Source: Candidatus Brocadia sp.
Lineage (GTDB): Bacteria > Planctomycetota > Brocadiia > Brocadiales > Brocadiaceae
Length of the DNA stretch: 11,858 nt
Direction of reading: 5' to 3'
Assembly (NCBI GenBank): GCA_030837935.1
Contig: JAUQXU010000356.1
Location: forward strand, 1-11,858
Under the pieces are notes generated by a model. That model saw nothing but the letters and a program-made list of their open reading frames with translations, was not told the DNA's origin and made no database searches. This document shows, piece by piece, positions 1 through 6,539 of this stretch; within the stretch, counting starts at the first letter, position 1, and every line of letters begins with the position of its first letter. A program made the position numbers and the translations under genes.

Positions 1-268
1 ATTTGTAAGTGAAAAACTATTCTCGAAGTCTCGGGTCAAATGTGAGGAGAGAGCGGCAAGAATCTGTTTGCCGTATTCAGCGCGGCTTAAACCTTTTTGC
101 TCATGAGCTTACAATACGGCGTCCAATTTCGTAGTTAGTCAAAACCTGAACCGTATCAATATTTCTGACAACAGCGTTCCGAGCGGCCATAATCAACGCA
201 CGAATCTCCTTAAGCAGGGCAGAATCAGCGCTGGTTTTTGACCTAACAGGTTTTATTTGTTTTCTCAT
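1..268 (-). pseudogene. Frameshifted DUF1016 (YhcG-type PDDEXK nuclease) N-terminal region, cut by window edge
   Basis: An ATG at 268, preceded by a GGAGAGG ribosome binding site, opens a 55-residue frame that stops at 101-103. It carries LLKEIRALI (residues 18-26) and NYEIGRRIV (45-53), typical of the DUF1016 N-terminal domain. The match continues in another frame from position 102 to the edge as EQKGLSRAEYGKQILAALSS and a further 14 residues ending FSLTN. Family members read straight through from EIGRRIV to an EHEQKG-like segment, so one extra base near 104-115 explains the break. DUF1016 proteins often sit inside type I restriction-modification loci, and the two upstream ORFs are HsdM-derived, which fits. 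The C-terminal PDDEXK nuclease domain would lie beyond the window and cannot be assessed. A sequencing error is the alternative to true decay. Confidence 0.8.
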
Positions 269-378
269 TTCGTTACCTCTCCTAACAATCTTACAATCTC
301 GCCTTCAAGGCTTTTTATATCCGCCTCAATATCGTCAAGTTTTCTCGGCGGTTCATAGACATAAAAATGCCTTGTCAT
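265..378 (-). pseudogene. Detached C-terminal tail of HsdM (type I restriction-modification methyltransferase), 37 aa
   Basis: This short ORF begins MTRHFYVYEPPRKLDDIEAD and ends LEGEIVRLLGEVTK. It matches the extreme C terminus of type I HsdM subunits, where GYEIPF(N/T)RHFYVY precedes a short acidic helix. Its ATG overlaps the stop of the RadC-HsdM chimera (375-377), and its TGA overlaps the ATG of the DUF1016 gene. Adding one base after GAA A at about 382-383 would restore GYEIPMTRHFYVY across the two ORFs, so this is the same HsdM tail separated by a one-base deletion, not an independent gene. No catalytic part of the methyltransferase remains. It may still be translated by coupling, but no function is expected. 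Confidence 0.8.
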
Positions 379-1103
379 AGGGTTTCATAACCAATCTTGA
401 TCTTGTCGTAGTCAATCCATGCGTCAGGCACATAGGGTTTAACTTCCCGTTGAAAATATTTTTCTATGGTCTCTTTAAGAGGAATATTTTCGGTCTCACG
501 TAACTCTTTGGTGAATTTTTTATCCTCATTACTCCGTGTTATATTCGCGCTGGGATGATTATGCACACAAATGATCGATGCCGCGAACTTCTGCAAGGCT
601 GAATGAATGATTTCCCGTACAATCGGCATAGCATGATCGACTGTGCCGCAGGCCGCATCCGCAATAACAATAATCCTGTTATTGCTATCGAGATAAACCA
701 CTTTGAAGACTTCGGTCTTTAAATCACGCATTTGGGGCATGACGATATTCACGACATCTTTGGCCGAGGCAACCTTTTGCTTCCCAGTGATCACTTCGTC
801 CTCACGATAGCGACGCCCGATCTCAAGCGCGGCCTTGATTTGAGCGATTTTTGCCAGACCTAAGCCTTTAAATTCTTTCCACTCGCGTATGTCGGTATGG
901 CTCATATTGCGGAAGGCGCCGAACTTATCTAAAATCTTTCTGGCCAAATCAATCGCGCTGTTGCCTTTGATGCCAGTGCGTAACAAAATCGCTAAAAGTT
1001 CTGAGTTGCTTAACGACCGCTCCCCGTTCTTTAGTAACTTTTCCCTCGGCCGATCATCCTTCGGCCAGCTCTTAATGCCGGTTGTCTTGCCTTTTTCTCT
1101 CAA
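375..1103 (-). CDS. RadC/JAB protein fused to an HsdM C-terminal fragment (chimeric ORF)
   Basis: The 242-residue product has two origins. Residues about 10-100 are the RadC N-terminal helical region (KSWPKDDRPREKLL, then a helix-hairpin-helix-like KGLGLAKIAQIKAALE). Residues about 110-198 are the JAB/MPN domain with an intact JAMM pattern: E131, H181-N-H183-P, seven residues, S191, D194. From about residue 202 the sequence becomes RETENIPLKE, YFQREV and VPDAWIDYDK, which is the HsdM C terminus, not RadC. The normal RadC C-terminal strand is missing. The join lies near position 500 and looks like a deletion that removed most of hsdM. The start is a TTG at 1103 with AAGGAG at 1109-1114; the frame stays open to a TGA at 1176-1178, so a longer start cannot be excluded. 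RadC is often encoded near mobile and restriction islands, and its cellular role is unsettled. Whether the chimera folds is unknown. Confidence 0.85.
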   Translation of the reverse strand: MREKGKTTGIKSWPKDDRPREKLLKNGERSLSNSELLAILLRTGIKGNSAIDLARKILDKFGAFRNMSHTDIREWKEFKGLGLAKIAQIKAALEIGRRYREDEVITGKQKVASAKDVVNIVMPQMRDLKTEVFKVVYLDSNNRIIVIADAACGTVDHAMPIVREIIHSALQKFAASIICVHNHPSANITRSNEDKKFTKELRETENIPLKETIEKYFQREVKPYVPDAWIDYDKIKIGYETL

Positions 1104-1160
1104 CTCTTCTCCTTGCTTTGCTCTGTAACCGATATCCGGCCTTTTCTCCGATGAGTCAAT

Positions 1161-1180
1161 TATGAAATGCTCATTTCATA
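1161..1180. repeat. Inverted repeat TATGAAATG-CT-CATTTCATA, possible operator
   Basis: Two perfect 9-base arms are separated by 2 bases, between the end of the toxin gene and the RadC-HsdM ORF. On the minus strand a TTGACT hexamer lies a few bases downstream of the repeat (about 1153-1158). The matching -10 hexamer 17 nt away (GATATC) is poor, so the promoter is not convincing. The symmetry suits a dimeric regulator. A short terminator is unlikely, because no T-run follows on either strand. Confidence 0.4.
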
Positions 1181-1223
1181 GGTCTGCGACTTCGCCTCGG
1201 TCGTCTTCATTTAGCAAATAGAA

Positions 1224-1646
1224 TCAAGGTATGTCTTCAACCCATAAAACACTTGTTTTGAATGGCGTTCTTTTGATGGCATTGTATAGTTTAAGGTCTG
1301 CTGTAACCATTTGGCATGCATTTCTTACTGCAAGCGATAAATAGAGGCTATCGTAAAATGTTCTTTTTACACGACAGGCTACATTAAGGGCATCTTCGGC
1401 CAGAATTCTGGTATCCCATATTTGGAAAGGCATGGTTTCAATTGCCCTTGTTATTTTTACCGCCTTGTCATACGGACATTCAGATTTCATTACCCGTTTC
1501 CATAAAATATTGCCTGTTTCAGCAAACAAAAGTTCTGGAACAAGCAATTCAAAAAATGGATTTAGCAGGCGATCAGCATCTTCGCTAAAATTTTCAGGCA
1601 GATACCATTTAATAGCGACGCTTGCATCTACAACAAATTTGTTCAA
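1224..1646 (-). CDS. vapC: PIN-domain ribonuclease toxin (VapC/FitB type)
   Basis: This 140-residue protein is a single PIN domain of normal VapC length. The four acidic residues expected to bind the metal are present: D7 in VVDASVAIKW, E43 in FAETGNILW, D99 in TFYDSLYLSLA and D117 in VTADLKLYNA. VapC toxins are Mg2+-dependent endoribonucleases that cut specific RNAs, often tRNA, and are held inactive by their antitoxin. The start is a TTG at 1646 that overlaps the antitoxin stop (TTGA), which implies translational coupling and co-transcription from the antitoxin promoter. No truncation or frameshift is visible, so the toxin looks active. The RNA target cannot be deduced. FitB is an equally valid family name, given the antitoxin type. 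Confidence 0.92.
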   Translation of the reverse strand: MNKFVVDASVAIKWYLPENFSEDADRLLNPFFELLVPELLFAETGNILWKRVMKSECPYDKAVKITRAIETMPFQIWDTRILAEDALNVACRVKRTFYDSLYLSLAVRNACQMVTADLKLYNAIKRTPFKTSVLWVEDIP

Positions 1647-1873
1647 CGGTTACGGTCCTTGCGGATGAGATTTGCGCTGTCTGAAAATATCTTTTTTCCA
1701 AAACTTGCGCGTATCTTTCTGGCTTTTATTCGTGCATCCTTCATGGACATTTTTACACTTTCTTCCAGTATCTGCTTTACCTCACCCTGTAATGAACGGT
1801 TATGCAGTTTTGCCTGATTTTTCAGTAGTTCAATAGTTTCGTCTTCAAGGTTTCTGATTAATAATTGTGACAT
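1643..1873 (-). CDS. FitA-type ribbon-helix-helix antitoxin
   Basis: The product is 76 residues. Residues 1-45 match the FitA/Arc ribbon-helix-helix fold: a beta strand MSQLLIRNL, a helix ETIELLKNQAKLHN, the turn RSLQGEV and a second helix KQILEESVKM. The C-terminal part is basic and Arg/Lys rich, as expected for the segment that wraps the PIN toxin. I chose the ATG at 1873 because an AGGGAGGA ribosome binding site stands 5-7 nt upstream; an in-frame extension upstream to 1915 would bypass that site and add residues without family resemblance. Antitoxins of this group bind their own operator as dimers together with the toxin, and a suitable inverted repeat lies at 1916-1929. Confidence 0.9.
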   Translation of the reverse strand: MSQLLIRNLEDETIELLKNQAKLHNRSLQGEVKQILEESVKMSMKDARIKARKIRASFGKKIFSDSANLIRKDRNR

Positions 1874-1905
1874 TTTTATCCTCCCTGTTATTTTTTTAAC
1901 TACAC

Positions 1906-1929
1906 ATTGTAACAAAAACCTTTAGGTTT
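1906..1929 (-). promoter_or_regulatory. Extended -10 promoter and operator-like inverted repeat of the toxin-antitoxin pair
   Basis: On the minus strand TGTTACAAT (1906-1914) is an extended -10 element (TG-N-TACAAT), about 33 nt upstream of the antitoxin ATG. No good -35 hexamer is visible. Immediately upstream lies AAACCT-TT-AGGTTT (1916-1929), a perfect 6+6 inverted repeat where the -35 contacts would be. That is a natural place for repression by the ribbon-helix-helix antitoxin. The assignment as operator is inference from position and symmetry. Confidence 0.45.
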
Positions 1930-1981
1930 GATATATTCAAAGCCGAAGACTTGGATTACATACCATCTCTATCCAAGCAAT

Positions 1982-2009
1982 AGTATCAATATGATAGCAT
2001 TATGATACT
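1982..2009. repeat. Inverted repeat AGTATCA / TGATACT with 14-base spacer
   Basis: Two perfect 7-base arms lie in the non-coding stretch 1930-2095 between the toxin-antitoxin promoter and the helicase fragment. No T-run follows, so it does not look like an intrinsic terminator. It could be a weak regulator site, a remnant or chance. Apart from it, and a stop-bounded open stretch at 2003-2095 in the frame of the upstream fragment, I see nothing else in this gap. Confidence 0.25.
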
Positions 2010-2095
2010 GGTGGGACAATCAAAATTATTCCGCATTTCAGGGATATTTGCTCACCTGCCTTATAACAGTCTTTGTCGATGGGCTTCAGATCGAA

Positions 2096-2302
2096 TTATT
2101 CTTTTACTTCGGCGTGGGAATATGGGAGAGATGGTTGGTGATTGGTTTTTGCTTTTTGAATGAGTTCTAGTGCCTGTTTGTTTGTGCTTATCCCAATAAG
2201 AATCCTGATCTTTTCAGTATTTTCTAAGGATTTGTACATGGCATGAAATCCGCTTGTATAGAAATAACCAACGAGCACATCAAAAGTTTGAATAATTACG
2301 CA
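2096..2302 (-). pseudogene. Fragment of a phospholipase D-like/helicase family protein
   Basis: The readable segment FDVLVGYFYTSGFHAMYKSL and then EKIRILIGISTNKQALELIQ resembles the N-terminal PLD-like module of large SNF2/DEAD-type helicases found in defence and restriction islands. Those proteins normally have several hundred more residues and about 40 residues before this point. Here the matching frame begins abruptly at the end of the ABC transporter gene (the frame is open from 2302) and stops at 2096-2098 after HAEVKE. A GTG at 2276-2278 gives a 60-residue ORF, but no ribosome binding site is evident and no catalytic motif is included. I read it as a decayed remnant. The family assignment rests on recognised motif style only. 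Confidence 0.6.
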
Positions 2303-4098
2303 TGCCCTATTAACTCCTCCTTCATATACACCTTGTATAACTGGCTGTAAAGACCGCCCAAACGGAGGAGTTCTTCATGACTTCCCTCTTCCACCTTCTC
2401 GCCCTTGCTTAATACAATAATCTTGTCACAGTGCAGGATGGTGGATAATCGATGGGCAATGAATATGGACGTCCTGCCTTGTGTGACCTTTTGAATGGCA
2501 TGCTGGATCAATACTTCAGAGATGGGATCCATGCTGGATGTTGCCTCATCAAGGATTATCACCTGTGGATCGTAGAGAATGATCCTGGAGAGAGAGATAA
2601 ATTGTCGTTCGCCTACCGAAAGATTAGCTCCCCGCTCGGCAACCTCCATATCAAGCCCCTTGGGCATGCGGTCGATAAAGGGCATTAACCCCAATGATTC
2701 GATGGTCCCTAATATCTTCGAATCGGATAGGGGATTAAATAAGGTAATATTGTCTCGCAATGTGCCTGAAAATAAAAAGACATCCTGGCTGACCAATCCA
2801 ACGACGTATCGCAGTCCCACCTTCTCTATTTTCCGGATATCAATCTGATCCAACAAGATAGCACCCTTTTGGATCTCATAGAGCCGCGTCAGTACGCTTG
2901 CGATTGATGTCTTCCCGCTGCCAGTTACCCCCACCAGTGCAACTGATTGTCCCGGCCCTATATGAAAAGAAATATCTCTCAATACATAGTCACTGCCATT
3001 ATAAGCAAACCAGATATTTTGGAATTCTATCTCTCCTTTAAAATCCCTCCTGGAAAGTTCCTTACCAGGATTGGGGATGATATAATCTACTTCAGATGGT
3101 TCTTTCATGAGACCGAATACCCGTTCGGATGACGCCATAGCGCCTTGAAAAATATTGTATTTTTCTACAATATCCCGGATGGGATCAAATAAGTCATGAA
3201 TGTACGCCAGGAATGCCACCAAGACGCCAAGGGTGAGAAAACCGTGCATGTACCTCACGGCGCCATACCAGAGCACCAGCCCAATCGCCAATGCGCTCAC
3301 CAAGTTTATTGCCGGCTGGAACACCGCAAAATAGCGGATATATTTGACCTGTTCCTTTAAATAGTCATCATTGATCTCATCAAATTTGCTGTAATTCTTT
3401 TTCTCCCGATTGAAGAGCTGAATGACCTTCATCCCTGTGATATTTTCATTAAGATAGGCATTGATGCGTGCCAGCTTGCGCCGTATCTCCCGAAACGAAT
3501 TCTTCATGTGTTTCCCGAACCAGAGGGCAATCACCACGATGATGGGAAAGACGGAAATTGTGATAATGGCAAGCTTCCAGTTGAGCATCACCATAGCCAC
3601 AAATATCCCGATGATGATGAAGATGTCTCCGATTACCACAATAACACCGGCTGAAAAGAGTTCTCCTATGGCAGCAATATCGTTGGTCAGGCGTGTGACG
3701 ACCCTTCCAACGGGATTTTTATCAAAAAAAGAAACGGGAAGTGATTGGACGTGACTAAAAAGCTCCATGCGCACATCCAGCATGACCTTCTGCCCAATGG
3801 CCTGAATATTATAACTTTGCACCACGACTAATATCAGCCGTAATGTTTCGATCCCAAGGATGGCTAAAGCCGTCCTGTATATTAACGCCTTATCACCCTT
3901 GTTGATGCCATGATCAATTGCATACCCAAAGAGATACGGACCAAGCAAAAACAAAACGGTAGTAATGAGCACCATAAAGATAGACAACAAGCCTGATGCT
4001 TTATAACGCAGTACATACGACAACAGTTTTTTGATAACTGTCCTGTCGTATATCTTACCTGTCAAAATGTCTTCACTAAGAAATTCTTCTTTGTCCAT
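2296..4098 (-). CDS. ABC exporter, fused permease-ATPase half-transporter (MsbA/YheI-like)
   Basis: The 600-residue protein has the standard type IV exporter layout. Residues about 30-330 form the transmembrane domain with six predicted helices (near 35-57, 76-95, 150-172, 174-194, 262-282 and 286-303). Residues about 355-595 form the ATPase: Walker A at 390-398 (GVTGSGKTS), Q-loop Q438, signature LSVGE at 493-497, Walker B VIILDE at 513-518 with catalytic E518, and H-loop H549. The signature has Val for the usual Gly and Glu for Gln, as in some YheI/LmrCD-like heterodimeric transporters, but the catalytic Glu and His are intact, so it should hydrolyse ATP as a homodimer. It follows lptB after 101 nt with no clear promoter or ribosome binding site. 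That neighbour suggests lipid A or phospholipid export, but the substrate cannot be read from sequence and drug export is possible. Confidence 0.9.
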   Translation of the reverse strand: MDKEEFLSEDILTGKIYDRTVIKKLLSYVLRYKASGLLSIFMVLITTVLFLLGPYLFGYAIDHGINKGDKALIYRTALAILGIETLRLILVVVQSYNIQAIGQKVMLDVRMELFSHVQSLPVSFFDKNPVGRVVTRLTNDIAAIGELFSAGVIVVIGDIFIIIGIFVAMVMLNWKLAIITISVFPIIVVIALWFGKHMKNSFREIRRKLARINAYLNENITGMKVIQLFNREKKNYSKFDEINDDYLKEQVKYIRYFAVFQPAINLVSALAIGLVLWYGAVRYMHGFLTLGVLVAFLAYIHDLFDPIRDIVEKYNIFQGAMASSERVFGLMKEPSEVDYIIPNPGKELSRRDFKGEIEFQNIWFAYNGSDYVLRDISFHIGPGQSVALVGVTGSGKTSIASVLTRLYEIQKGAILLDQIDIRKIEKVGLRYVVGLVSQDVFLFSGTLRDNITLFNPLSDSKILGTIESLGLMPFIDRMPKGLDMEVAERGANLSVGERQFISLSRIILYDPQVIILDEATSSMDPISEVLIQHAIQKVTQGRTSIFIAHRLSTILHCDKIIVLSKGEKVEEGSHEELLRLGGLYSQLYKVYMKEELIGHA

Positions 4099-4199
4099 AG
4101 CGCAAATGACGAAGGTACGTAAAAAAACGAGAAATGATGAACACTGCCCTTGACTTTTGGGAAAACCCTGAGTTCTTAAAAATTACAGAATGGCAAATA

Positions 4200-5018
4200 T
4201 TACTTGATAGTAGTATCTTTGCGAATGATGGGTTTCCGGTCTGCGTCTTTCGACCTTTTGCTATTGATGTCTTTAAAGTCGGCTAACCTATGTTCACTGG
4301 TAGGAAAATTATCCCCTAAATAGGATTGGCGTGCGATGGGATTATTCAGGATTTCCTGGGTAGTGCCTTTGGCAACAACCGTTCCTTCGCTTATAATATA
4401 CGAGTGATTTGTAATGCTAAGGGCTTCACGGACATTGTGGTCGGTGATCAGAAGACCGATCCCCTTATTCTTGAGTCTCAGGAGGATATCCTGTACCTCA
4501 CTGACGGCAATGGGGTCAACACCAGTAAACGGTTCGTCGAGGAGGATCATGGCGGGTGAACTGGCGAGCGCCCGTGCAATTTCGAGCCGCCTTCTTTCTC
4601 CTCCTGATAAGGTAAACGCCTTGCTTTTTGACAGAGATTTTAAGTTAAATTCGGTAAGTAATTCGATCAGGCGTTTGTATTTTTCGTCGGAACTGTATCG
4701 GTGCGTCTCCAGGATGGCAAGGATATTTTCCTCCACCGTGAGACGTTGGAAGACCGATGTTTCCTGGCACAAGTAACCCATCCCTTTCCGTGCACGCAAG
4801 TAAATGGGGAGGTCGGTAATATCCTCGTTCTGGAAGATTACGCGACCACTATCCGGACGAACAACACCAATAATCATACTGAAGGAGGTGCTTTTGCCCG
4901 CTCCATTTTGACCCAGTAATCCAACAATTTCTCCGTCATTAACCTCAAAACTAATCTGATTCACAACGGTGCGCTTGCCGTACGACTTTGTTAGTCCCTC
5001 TGCTCTTAGTAAATTCAT
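4200..5018 (-). CDS. lptB: LptB-type ATPase of the LPS export system
   Basis: The 272-residue cytoplasmic ATPase matches LptB closely: Walker A GQNGAGKST at 36-44, Q-loop Q85 in YLCQETSVFQRLTVEENI, signature LSGGE at 137-141 followed by RRRLEIARAL, Walker B MILLDEPFTGVDP at 157-169, and H-loop H194 in ITDHNVRE. The segment around 77-100 (RKGMGYLCQE and FQRLTVEENI) and the PIAVSEVQDIL stretch separate LptB from the similar branched-chain amino acid ATPases. LptB powers extraction of lipopolysaccharide from the inner membrane through LptFG and the LptC-A-D bridge. E. coli LptB is about 241 residues; here about 30 extra residues form a charged, lysine-rich tail. The ATG lies 3 nt after the lepB stop and lacks a clear ribosome binding site, so translational coupling is likely. 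LptA, LptC and LptFG are not in this window. Confidence 0.9.
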   Translation of the reverse strand: MNLLRAEGLTKSYGKRTVVNQISFEVNDGEIVGLLGQNGAGKSTSFSMIIGVVRPDSGRVIFQNEDITDLPIYLRARKGMGYLCQETSVFQRLTVEENILAILETHRYSSDEKYKRLIELLTEFNLKSLSKSKAFTLSGGERRRLEIARALASSPAMILLDEPFTGVDPIAVSEVQDILLRLKNKGIGLLITDHNVREALSITNHSYIISEGTVVAKGTTQEILNNPIARQSYLGDNFPTSEHRLADFKDINSKRSKDADRKPIIRKDTTIK

Positions 5019-5021
5019 AAA

Positions 5022-6539
5022 TTATTTTATAAACTTAATAGTATTCGGAGGCCAGAATACAAAAAATGCCTTACCCACAATATTTTCTTCCGGAACAAAC
5101 TTCCATACGCGGCTATCATTACTGTTTCTGCTATTGTCTCCAAGCATAAAATAATCCTTCTCCCCCAATTGAACCGGTTTGGTTGTTCCCCATGTACCAG
5201 CGGAGAGATTGGTATAATAAATGTCATGAAAAATCTTAATGTTTTCAAAGGTCGCATTGGCCTGTATGCCGCCAAAACGAATCTTGGCTGTGTCGAACGG
5301 GCGCGGATCGGGTATCTCCCCATCGTCGTAATCAAATACGAAAACTTTATTACTGTCTATCGAAAGGGATACGACACGATCCACATTTGAAAACTCGATC
5401 TTGTGTCGTTGTCCGGTTTGTAAGTGGACATCCTTTTCCAAGGCGATATTTCCGGATTTCATCAGGAGTCCTTTTCCGCCTGTATCAGTTGCAGGAATAC
5501 GAGCAGTAAATACATCGCCGTTTTTTTCCAGGACAAGTTCCAAAGATTGGGAACCTTTTACGAGGGTTACATCAAAACTAATCTTGATATCACCCATTTC
5601 GTTGCGACCTGACCTGTTATTGTAATCGTTTTGATCGGAAACACTCCGTCCAAATGTCACCAGAGATGCACCAGAACCTTCCTGGGACAAAGTATCCAGC
5701 GCAAGCGACTCGTTATTAATCTTCCATGCATCGCTGTCGGTTATCCATGCTGGGGCATCCTCTTCTTTTACTAAATAATTACTGTCATAGGCTGGCAGCC
5801 ATAGCATGTTCTGCACAGAATCAGGCTTTCTCTGTATCTTATCATTGATATAAATATCACCATTAACGATCTGAAGCTTTTCACCAGGCAAACCAACAAG
5901 CCGTTTAATGTAATTCTTCTTTTTCTTTGAAAATCTTGCCGAGCCACATCGTGGACAGCGGAAGCCTTCGCTCCATTCCGTATCGGGAAGTTGTGAGGAA
6001 CAATTTTTACACTTAAGATCATACAGTGGGTAGACAAATACCATGACGTCCCATCGCTGTGGGTTTTTAAACTTATACCAAAATTTGTTGACCACAATCC
6101 TATTCCCGCCATGGATAATCCGATTCGACAGGTTTGACCAGGCGATTGCAGTTTTACATCGCGGGCAATGTCCCTTCCGCCATAACCATGCAGGCCAATT
6201 ATACTTGATTCTACTGTTGCAAACGTCACAGTAAGCAGAGAGACTTATCTCACCCTGGCAATTTGGACACGTAGCGCCTTCACTTTGGCGGTCAGCATAA
6301 AAAAACCAGCCGCAATTTGGGCATTTCACATCTTTATGCTCACCCAATAAGGTTGGAGCCATTGAGCCAGTGGGAATTTTAAATGCCTCTACCACGAAAT
6401 AGCGAATAGCAAAGGCTAGTGCGACGGCAATGGCTATGGATTCGATATTTTCGCGTAATTTACCTTTATGTTTTTTTTTCTTCTCGTTCACTCCGGGGAT
6501 TGCTTGTTTTTCTTTTATATCGGCCACGCTCCACCTCAT
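5022..6539 (-). CDS. lepB: Signal peptidase I with three zinc ribbons and a large inserted beta-rich domain
   Basis: LepB removes signal peptides from exported proteins with a Ser-Lys dyad. Both residues are present: S59 in IPTGSMAPTLLG, after one membrane helix (about 32-50), and K212 in YIKRLVGLPGE. The box-E segment LGDNSRNSNDSR lies at 466-477. The protein is 505 residues, against 324 in E. coli, because of two insertions. Between S59 and K212 are three Cys4 zinc-ribbon motifs: C73/C76/C91/C94, C104/C107/C125/C128 and C177/C180/C195/C198. Between about 245 and 450 there is a domain rich in alternating hydrophobic strands (SFDVTLV, SLELVLEK, HKIEFSN, VSLSIDSNKVFVFDYDDG) that looks like a laminin-G or concanavalin-type jelly roll. 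The N terminus is lysine rich (KKKKHKGK), consistent with N-in topology, which puts the ribbons outside the cytoplasm. The ATG overlaps the lepA stop (ATGA). Confidence 0.92.
   Translation of the reverse strand: MRWSVADIKEKQAIPGVNEKKKKHKGKLRENIESIAIAVALAFAIRYFVVEAFKIPTGSMAPTLLGEHKDVKCPNCGWFFYADRQSEGATCPNCQGEISLSAYCDVCNSRIKYNWPAWLWRKGHCPRCKTAIAWSNLSNRIIHGGNRIVVNKFWYKFKNPQRWDVMVFVYPLYDLKCKNCSSQLPDTEWSEGFRCPRCGSARFSKKKKNYIKRLVGLPGEKLQIVNGDIYINDKIQRKPDSVQNMLWLPAYDSNYLVKEEDAPAWITDSDAWKINNESLALDTLSQEGSGASLVTFGRSVSDQNDYNNRSGRNEMGDIKISFDVTLVKGSQSLELVLEKNGDVFTARIPATDTGGKGLLMKSGNIALEKDVHLQTGQRHKIEFSNVDRVVSLSIDSNKVFVFDYDDGEIPDPRPFDTAKIRFGGIQANATFENIKIFHDIYYTNLSAGTWGTTKPVQLGEKDYFMLGDNSRNSNDSRVWKFVPEENIVGKAFFVFWPPNTIKFIK

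Noticed and set aside
1104..1178. In-frame 5' extension of the RadC chimera (NEHFIIDSSEKRPDIGYRAK...)
   Set aside because: The frame is open and looks coding-like, but it has no ATG/GTG start and the family begins near the TTG at 1103, which has a good AAGGAG. Kept only as a caution on the start.
1161..1210. Minus-strand mini-ORF starting MKTTEAKSQTYEMS just after the toxin gene
   Set aside because: Only 16 codons, no ribosome binding site and no recognised family; probably chance.
1982..2009. AGTATCA/TGATACT inverted repeat as an intrinsic terminator or CRISPR-like unit
   Set aside because: No T-run, single occurrence and a long spacer; listed only as a low-confidence repeat. No CRISPR array or RNA gene was seen anywhere in the window.
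4099..4199. Gap between lptB and the ABC exporter examined for terminator or promoter
   Set aside because: No hairpin with T-run and no matched -35/-10 pair found on the minus strand.
5771..6229. 152-codon minus-strand ORF inside lepB
   Set aside because: Same strand but out of frame with an obvious signal peptidase; Cys-ribbon coding in the main frame explains the openness.
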